Shown: piece after piece, positions 4,629-9,977 of the stretch
Layout of the letters: each line of letters begins with the position of its first letter
How positions within the stretch are numbered: position 1 is the first letter of the stretch
Source of the DNA: JBFLVQ01 sp040758525
Lineage (GTDB): Bacteria > Acidobacteriota > Blastocatellia > Chloracidobacteriales > JADJPF01
Length of the DNA: 9,977 bases
Assembly (NCBI GenBank): GCA_040758525.1
Contig: JBFLVQ010000340.1
Coordinates: 1 to 9,977 of the forward strand
Direction of reading: 5' to 3'
Made by a program: the position numbers and the translations under genes
Notes under the pieces: generated by a model
Database searches by the model: none
What the model saw: only the letters and a program-made list of their open reading frames with translations
What the model was told of the DNA's origin: nothing

Positions 4629-7118
4629 ATGCACAAGATAGTCAATTCTTACTTGTTAATTCTAGTACTGGCAGTACTGGGAGCCGCCGCGCCCCAGCAG
4701 GCTAAGATTAAAGGTCAAGTAAATGGATTGCAGGCCGATGGTACGAAATTGCCACTTGCCGGCGCACAGGTAAACATTAAGGGATCGGCTCTGATGGCTA
4801 CTTCTATGATAAATGCAATCACCGATGAGGAGGGGCGTTTTACACTGCTTAACCTACCACCCGGTGATTATGTACTTACTGTTGAGGTACCAGGATTTGA
4901 AACCTATACCAAGGGTTATAAACTATTGGCTGGCTCAGTAGGCGAATTCGAGATTGATCTCAAACTCAGTGCTGTCTCTGATGTTGTCGAGGTACAGGCC
5001 AATAACGATGAGATTAGTCGCACCGATACTTCAAGCCCTCAAGAATTGAAAGAGAAAGCCCTTAAAGATGCTCCTCTAGTAAATGAACGTTTCCAGGATG
5101 CACTACCACTTTTACCTGGAGTTGTACGTGGACCGGATGGTCTACTCAATATCAAAGGCGCTCGTTCCAGCCAGAGTGGACTACTTGTTAATAGCACCAA
5201 TGTTACCGATCCAGTTACAGGGGATTTTGCTCTTAGCCTACCTATCGAGGCAATTGAATCGGTGTCAGTGCTTTCCAGTCCTTATTCAGCCGAATATGGA
5301 AAGTTCACAGGTGCTGTTACAGCAATCGGTACAAGAGCTGGTGGCGATGAATGGCGGTACCTCTTTACCAATTTCTTTCCTCGTTTCCGCCGTCGTGAAG
5401 ATCCCAACACTGGTAAAAGTAAAGTAGTAGGGATTGAATCTTTTACACCTAGGTTTATCATTACTGGACCGATTGTAAAGAAGAAGCTTACTATCTCACA
5501 GTCTTTTGAATACCGGTTTATACGCACACGTGTACCTTCGCTGCCAGATCTTAGCAATGATACTAAACTGGAGACCTTCGACTCCTTTACACAACTCGAT
5601 TACAATCTTAGCGATCGTAATCATCTCACAGTAATCTTGTCATTCTTTCCACAGAATCTCTCATTCATAAACTTAAACACCTTCAATGCAATGGAAGTGA
5701 CACCAAATTTTCGCCAGCGAGGCTTCTTTATCTCTGCAGCCGACCGTATGGCCTTTAATAATGGTTCACTGTTAGAGTTGAGTTTTGGTATCAAACGCTT
5801 CAATGCTTTTGTCTTTCCCCAAGACAATAATCCTATGAATGTGGCGCCAGAGCGTAACACAGGGAATTTCTTCAATCGTCAGGATCGTTTTACCAATCGT
5901 TATGAAGGTATAATGGTCTATAATCTCCCCATTCTGAGAGGTTTTGGTGATCATGCAATCAAAGTGGGCGCCAATATTAGCCGAGATACCTTTGATGGTA
6001 ACGATAGTAACAATTCTATTCGAGTAGTGCGAGCCGATGGCACACTCAGTCAATTGATCGATTTTGTTGGCGCCGGCAAAATTGATCGCAATAAGCTTGA
6101 ATATACTGGCTTCATTCAGGATAAGGTAAGTCTTACACCGAGCATAGTGCTTGATTTGGGTCTGCGTTATGACCATGACGATTTAGCTAGCGAGGAGAAT
6201 TTTGCTCCTCGTTTCGGTTTTGTGATTGCGCCTTTTAAGGATGGACGTACAGTGTTTCGTGGTGGGATAGGGCTGTTTTATGATAAGGTCTCGCTTGGTG
6301 TAGGCACTTTCGAGCAGTTACAGAGTCGTCGAGTGACAAGCTTTGCCGATGATGGTGTCACGGTTATAGATGGTCCTAGTACCTTCTTCAATCGTTATGC
6401 AGCGCAACTACACACCCCTTATAGTGTGTCAGGCACATTTGAAGTAGATCGACAAATAGTCAAAGGACTCTTCTTTCGCTTTGGCTTCCAACAAAGAGAG
6501 GGTCGTGACGAGTTTATTGTTGAGCCTGTAACAGAGCCATCTGGCACGCGTATGCTGCTGTCAAATGGTGGCCGCTCACGTTACCGCGAGTTTCAATTCA
6601 CTACACGTTACAAATTCAAAGATGCCAATGAAGTAACCTTTTCCTATGCACGCTCGCGGGCAACTGGCGATCTAAATGACTTCAATACCTACTTTGGCAA
6701 CTTCCGCACACCGATCATTCGCGCTAATGAGCATTCAAGGCTGCCCTTTGATGCTCCCAATCGTTTCCTTGTCTTTGGTAATTTTTCATTGCCTTTTGAT
6801 ATTACTGCTTCACCAGTAATTGATGCGCGTACAGGTTTTCCATTCTCACGCCTAGATGAGGATCAGAATTTTATTGGTCCACGTAATCGAGATTTTCGTT
6901 TCCCTCGCTTTGTATCAGTTGATTTACAGGTTAAGAAACGTTTTATGATTCCATTTCTGGGCAAAAAATATGGCACCAGCGTAGGAGTAAAGATCTTCAA
7001 CATCACCAACCATTTTAATCCCCGAGATGTACAAGCCAATATCGACAGCTTGACCTTCGGGAAGTTCTCCAATAGCATTGGCCGAACATTTCGCGGCAAG
7101 TTTGAATTCGATTTTTGA
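4629..7118 (+). CDS. TonB-dependent receptor-like outer-membrane protein with carboxypeptidase-regulatory-like domain
   Basis: An 829-residue protein. Residues 1-21 are a signal peptide (hydrophobic LLILVLAVLGAAA, then PQQA). Residues about 26-115 form a carboxypeptidase-regulatory-like beta-sandwich: KIKGQVNG, LAGAQVNIKG (43-52), TDEEGRFTLLNLPPGDYVLTV (from 65). A plug-like domain follows at about 135-235, with LPLLPGVVRGPDGLLNIKGAR (from 159), LPIEAIESVSVLSSPYSAEYGK (from 204) and GAVTAIGTRAGG. The rest has the aromatic-rich alternating strands of an outer-membrane barrel and ends KFEFDF, the C-terminal Phe expected for insertion by the Bam machinery. This matches Oar/SusC-like receptors common in Acidobacteriota, though many are over 1,000 residues. 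The substrate cannot be read from sequence; no SusD-like partner, TonB or ExbBD gene is in the window. The gene is preceded by a long leader and a probable promoter. Confidence 0.9.
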   Translation: MHKIVNSYLLILVLAVLGAAAPQQAKIKGQVNGLQADGTKLPLAGAQVNIKGSALMATSMINAITDEEGRFTLLNLPPGDYVLTVEVPGFETYTKGYKLLAGSVGEFEIDLKLSAVSDVVEVQANNDEISRTDTSSPQELKEKALKDAPLVNERFQDALPLLPGVVRGPDGLLNIKGARSSQSGLLVNSTNVTDPVTGDFALSLPIEAIESVSVLSSPYSAEYGKFTGAVTAIGTRAGGDEWRYLFTNFFPRFRRREDPNTGKSKVVGIESFTPRFIITGPIVKKKLTISQSFEYRFIRTRVPSLPDLSNDTKLETFDSFTQLDYNLSDRNHLTVILSFFPQNLSFINLNTFNAMEVTPNFRQRGFFISAADRMAFNNGSLLELSFGIKRFNAFVFPQDNNPMNVAPERNTGNFFNRQDRFTNRYEGIMVYNLPILRGFGDHAIKVGANISRDTFDGNDSNNSIRVVRADGTLSQLIDFVGAGKIDRNKLEYTGFIQDKVSLTPSIVLDLGLRYDHDDLASEENFAPRFGFVIAPFKDGRTVFRGGIGLFYDKVSLGVGTFEQLQSRRVTSFADDGVTVIDGPSTFFNRYAAQLHTPYSVSGTFEVDRQIVKGLFFRFGFQQREGRDEFIVEPVTEPSGTRMLLSNGGRSRYREFQFTTRYKFKDANEVTFSYARSRATGDLNDFNTYFGNFRTPIIRANEHSRLPFDAPNRFLVFGNFSLPFDITASPVIDARTGFPFSRLDEDQNFIGPRNRDFRFPRFVSVDLQVKKRFMIPFLGKKYGTSVGVKIFNITNHFNPRDVQANIDSLTFGKFSNSIGRTFRGKFEFDF

Positions 7119-7147
7119 AGCTCTTGTTGCTTAACACTGACAGTAAG

Positions 7148-7190
7148 AGGTGGCTGGCGACAAGCAGAGGCGTAGCCCCGTCTGCCACCT
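7148..7190. repeat. Intergenic hairpin between receptor and glycosyltransferase genes
   Basis: AGGTGGC (7148-7154) pairs with GCCACCT (7184-7190). Inside, AGA (7166-7168) pairs with TCT (7181-7183) and GGC (7169-7171) with GCC (7175-7177) across GTA, leaving an 11-base bulge on the 5' side. No T run follows, so a classical terminator is unlikely. It may be a single palindromic intergenic unit or a leader structure of the next gene. Confidence 0.45.
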
Positions 7191-7225
7191 GCTGATGATT
7201 ATGGATCTTGCGATAGTGGAAGCTG

Positions 7226-8875
7226 ATGATGGATGTTCTTAATCGTCGTAGAGTAGTTATTCTTGCGCTAGTAATGTTGCTTGCCTTTGTCTTGCGCTGT
7301 TACCGACTCGATGCAGCCGGTTTAAGCGAGGATGAATCGCATAAAATCGAGGCCGTACGCGCTTATCAGCAGGGTAATTATCAAGCCAATCTTGAACATC
7401 CTATGCTGATGAAGATCTTGGTGACATTTTCAGTCACTACTGTTGAGCGATTACATCTGCCTATCACTACTGAAACAGCGCTAAGGTTACCCAATGTTAT
7501 TTTTGGTACGCTCACCACACTAGTACTTTATCTCTTCTTTACTGAACTATTCGGTTTTCGTATAGGGTTGCTTACTGCGCTGCTATGGGCAATCAACATC
7601 AATGTGATTATGATCAACCGAGTAGTGAAAGAAGATACCTTGCTGGTCTTTTTTGCCTGGCTAGGCTATTACTTTTACCGATCTGCCAAGAAACTGGCTG
7701 AGGAGGAACGACCACGCAAACACTGGCTGTACCGATTTAGCGGAATGAGTTTTGGGTTTATGCTGGCGTCAAAGTATTTCCCTCATTACCAGGGGCTCAA
7801 CTTTCTCTATTATCACCTAGTAGGTACTAATCGTTGGAATAAACCCGTCTATTATGGAGCTTTTTTCCTTGCTTGTATTCCTGCATTTTTGCTTGCTAAC
7901 CCAGTTGTGTTACTACCCAGCACATTGAATCACTTCATTAATTATGTGCATGAAGGAACACAGACCCACCATGGCTATTGGATGATGGGACAACTCTATT
8001 ACAACGATGCTTCCAATCCCCCTGATGGCACACCGCTCTATTTTTACTTGTTGGTGATCCTGATTAAGACACCCTTACCATTGCTACTAGCTTTTCTAGT
8101 GGGATTGGTTGAGATCTTTCGCCGTCGTGATGAGAGCTGTTTCTTCCTAAAATTCATGTTTATACTTTGGTTGGTGCCATTCTCTCTGTTTGGCGCCAAA
8201 TGGGTACGTTACACACTCTCACTAATGCCTCCCTTTGCTGCAATTGCCGCACTAGGTATTAGTGTTGGTTATGATCGTCTACGTGCTTGGCAGAAAGTCT
8301 GGTGGGGCCAATCATCAGCAAGTAGGTTTATTCATGGGGGACTGATTGCCGCTGGTGTGGGAGTCTTCCTAATTGCGCCGACGGTTAGCGCGGCCTATAG
8401 TGCGCCATTCTATTCGCTCTATGTTAGCCAACTTGGTGGTGGTGGCGCACGTGTCGGCTACTATTTTCCTCAAGATGAGTTCTACGATCTAGGTTTGCGT
8501 GAAGCCATGCAGTTCATTGCTAAAGAGGCTGAGCCGCAAGCCGTTATTGCTAATGAGGCTCCTAGTGTTATCAACTATTATCGATTAGCATTTGGTCGTC
8601 ATGATATTAGCTCGGTAGTAATGTCCGATCCAGGGTTTAATCTACACAACCATACACCTATTTATGTGCTTGTGCAGGACGGCCGCCGCTACTTTGAGAA
8701 TATTGAGACACTCAATTATGTAGAGGCCAATTACAAGCCTATTAAAGAGGTGCGTGTACGTGGCGCAACCGCAGTGAAGATCTACAAAATCTCAGAAAGC
8801 GAAATGAGAGTACAGGGCCAAAATATTGAACCATTCACATTAGGCCCACAATCACCAACATTGGTGATAAGGTAA
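7226..8875 (+). CDS. GT39-like (ArnT/PMT-type) membrane glycosyltransferase
   Basis: A 549-residue integral membrane protein of the GT-C class. Such enzymes move a sugar from a polyprenyl-phosphate carrier to lipid or protein on the outer face of the inner membrane. Hydrophobic segments lie at about 9-24, 89-105, 113-131, 138-151, 172-183, 209-232, 271-296, 307-323, 333-347 and 371-390. The first loop holds GLSEDESHK (32-40) with the Asp-Glu pair typical of the catalytic loop, then EHP (57-59). VVKEDTLLVFF (133-143) and DASNPPDGTPLYFYL (261-275) followed by KTPLPLLL (281-288) match my memory of GT39 proteins. The C-terminal 140 residues are soluble and periplasmic or cytosolic. ATGs at 7226 and 7229 are both possible; GGAAG (7218-7222) fits 7229 slightly better. 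Its stop codon touches the next start, so the two are translationally coupled. Acceptor unknown. Confidence 0.85.
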   Translation: MMDVLNRRRVVILALVMLLAFVLRCYRLDAAGLSEDESHKIEAVRAYQQGNYQANLEHPMLMKILVTFSVTTVERLHLPITTETALRLPNVIFGTLTTLVLYLFFTELFGFRIGLLTALLWAININVIMINRVVKEDTLLVFFAWLGYYFYRSAKKLAEEERPRKHWLYRFSGMSFGFMLASKYFPHYQGLNFLYYHLVGTNRWNKPVYYGAFFLACIPAFLLANPVVLLPSTLNHFINYVHEGTQTHHGYWMMGQLYYNDASNPPDGTPLYFYLLVILIKTPLPLLLAFLVGLVEIFRRRDESCFFLKFMFILWLVPFSLFGAKWVRYTLSLMPPFAAIAALGISVGYDRLRAWQKVWWGQSSASRFIHGGLIAAGVGVFLIAPTVSAAYSAPFYSLYVSQLGGGGARVGYYFPQDEFYDLGLREAMQFIAKEAEPQAVIANEAPSVINYYRLAFGRHDISSVVMSDPGFNLHNHTPIYVLVQDGRRYFENIETLNYVEANYKPIKEVRVRGATAVKIYKISESEMRVQGQNIEPFTLGPQSPTLVIR

Positions 8876-9760
8876 ATGAAACTGTTAGTAGTAAATGCTG
8901 ATGATTATGGCCTGGCAGTAGGTGTCAATGCTGGTGTCATTGAGGGATATCGCCACGGTATTATCACTAGCACTACGATAATGGCAAATGGACAGGCACT
9001 TGCTGATGGAGTCTCACGTTTGCAGGAGTCGCCAGATCTAGGGGTAGGTTGCCATCTAGTGCTTTTAGGTGGTGAGCCGGTAGCAAAGGCTGCACAAGTG
9101 CGTAGTTTAATAGACACTACAGGCCGATTCCCTGCTACCTTGACAGCCTTTCTTGCACGTTTTGCCGCTGGTTGGGTGAAGCCTGTTGAGATCATAACAG
9201 AGTTTCGTGCTCAACTCGACCGTCTATTAGGGCTAGGTCTAACGATCAGCCATTGTGATTCACACAAGCATGCACATGCGCATCCTGCGGTGCTGGATGC
9301 ATTAATACAAGTGGCTGAAGAGTACAAAATTCGCTATATTCGCAATCCTTTTGAACACTGTGTGTTTGCTGTGCGCCAACAGTTGTCTAGGGAGATGCGC
9401 AGAGCCTTCTATAAACGATATCTACTAGGTAAATTGCTTGGCTACTATCGAATGATTTTTCGTATGCGCATACGGGAAACATTTTTACGTTGTCCGGATC
9501 ATTTTTATGGGTTCTTGCTCACAGGCCATTTGCAACCTGAAGTAATGCTACAGATTTTGGCGCAAATGCCAGAAGGTTTAAGCGAATTGATGTGCCATCC
9601 GGCACGTCTTGAACCGGATCTACTTAATTGTGCTACTCGGCTGAAGGCATCTCGCGAGCGTGAACTGGCGGCTGTGACAGCCTCTTCTACACGCCAAGCG
9701 ATCGACGCACTCGGCATCCAACTTACCTCTTTTCGCGCGCTGGCGCAGCAATATAAATAA
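8876..9760 (+). CDS. HpnK/ChbG (YdjC)-family sugar deacetylase
   Basis: A 294-residue protein without a signal peptide. The family removes N-acetyl groups from amino sugars with a metal-bound active site: ChbG acts on chitobiose, HpnK on N-acetylglucosaminyl hopanoids. Visible motifs are NADDYG (7-12, catalytic Asp and metal ligand), GVGCHLVL (56-63, His60), DSHKHAHAHP (128-137, His130 and His134 region) and ELMCHPA (237-243). The segments LVLLGGEPV, DTTGRFP (80-86) and PDHFYGFLLTGH (207-218) match HpnK more than ChbG in my memory. Residues 172-204 are rich in Arg/Lys with hydrophobics and may touch the membrane. ATG 8876 follows directly on the upstream stop, with GATAAGG as ribosome site inside the upstream gene. 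With its GT39 partner I infer deacetylation of a lipid-linked sugar, like ArnD/ArnT, but no other hopanoid genes are visible to confirm hpnK. Confidence 0.85.
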   Translation: MKLLVVNADDYGLAVGVNAGVIEGYRHGIITSTTIMANGQALADGVSRLQESPDLGVGCHLVLLGGEPVAKAAQVRSLIDTTGRFPATLTAFLARFAAGWVKPVEIITEFRAQLDRLLGLGLTISHCDSHKHAHAHPAVLDALIQVAEEYKIRYIRNPFEHCVFAVRQQLSREMRRAFYKRYLLGKLLGYYRMIFRMRIRETFLRCPDHFYGFLLTGHLQPEVMLQILAQMPEGLSELMCHPARLEPDLLNCATRLKASRERELAAVTASSTRQAIDALGIQLTSFRALAQQYK

Positions 9761-9783
9761 CGCCAGTTCGAGATAAGAATTAA

Positions 9784-9977
9784 AAGCCCGCAGGGCGAAA
9801 TACCTTTAGCTTGGCAAGTAATTGCCAAGAACGGTTAGCAGTAGCAGATAAAGCCCGGAACGGGTGGCATAATTAAGAGAAATCATCATGAATTTATCTT
9901 TCATACTTAATAATTTACTATGTCGTCGTTTCACGACTCTGCTTGTTATCTCATTCCATTCTTGGCAATTACTTGCC
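9784..9977. repeat. Palindromic inverted-repeat element (REP/BIME or MITE-like), cut by the right edge
   Basis: Bases 9813-9831 (GGCAAGTAATTGCCAAGAA) recur perfectly inverted at 9959-9977. Each copy is itself a palindrome around CTTGGCAA/TTGCCAAG. Exactly 21 bases inside each arm is a second hairpin with a 3-base loop: 9853-9865 in the left arm (loop GAA) and 9925-9937 in the right (loop TTC on plus, GAA on minus), each followed by G(A/G)CATA. A third small hairpin, GCCC-GCA-GGGC (9786-9796), lies outside the left arm. No transposase is seen. A 30-codon open frame from ATG 9888 to the edge lies within the element and is probably not a gene. Confidence 0.7.

Noticed and set aside
5772..6176. 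134-residue minus-strand frame inside the receptor gene
   Set aside because: It is antisense to the conserved barrel region, with no recognisable domain.
9888..9977. 30-codon open frame starting at ATG 9888 and running off the right edge
   Set aside because: It lies wholly within the inverted-repeat element, has only a weak AAGAG upstream, and its predicted peptide shows no recognisable domain.

Overview
The window looks like chromosomal DNA of a Gram-negative bacterium, most plausibly an Acidobacteriota member of moderate GC content (Blastocatellia-like is a guess). The reasons are a TonB-dependent receptor with an N-terminal carboxypeptidase-regulatory-like domain, a TPR/Fis-helix-turn-helix regulator without an ATPase domain, a GT39-type membrane glycosyltransferase next to an HpnK/ChbG-type deacetylase, and intergenic DNA rich in palindromic units. 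The taxonomic call is inference from gene style. I see no rRNA, tRNA, CRISPR array or transposase.

Layout. Positions 1-1231 (minus strand, cut by the left edge) hold a glutamate-dehydrogenase-family protein whose substrate and catalytic lysines are replaced by glutamine. A 214-bp divergent promoter region with an 18-bp palindrome separates it from a rightward TPR-Fis regulator (1446-2918). After a promoter region carrying an 11-bp perfect inverted repeat come two genes with strong ribosome binding sites: a small exported protein with a possible dirigent/AOC-like barrel (3099-3665) and a stand-alone receiver domain with a degenerate phosphorylation site (3705-4184). A 444-bp gene-free stretch follows, holding hairpins, an imperfect direct repeat and a probable promoter. 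It leads to a TonB-dependent receptor (4629-7118). The last pair, a GT39-like glycosyltransferase (7226-8875) and an HpnK/ChbG-like deacetylase (8876-9760), abut with no gap. The right end (9784-9977) is a palindromic inverted-repeat element that continues past the window.

How the genes may work together. The GT39/deacetylase pair reads as a lipid-linked sugar modification and transfer unit for the cell envelope. The receptor is an outer-membrane importer or related channel. The TPR-Fis protein may control the genes to its right, but nothing in the sequence proves it. No single new multi-gene system is evident. The best leads are the catalytically altered GDH homologue, the pseudo-receiver, and the terminal repeat element, whose two arms keep the same spacing and show compensatory changes in their hairpins.
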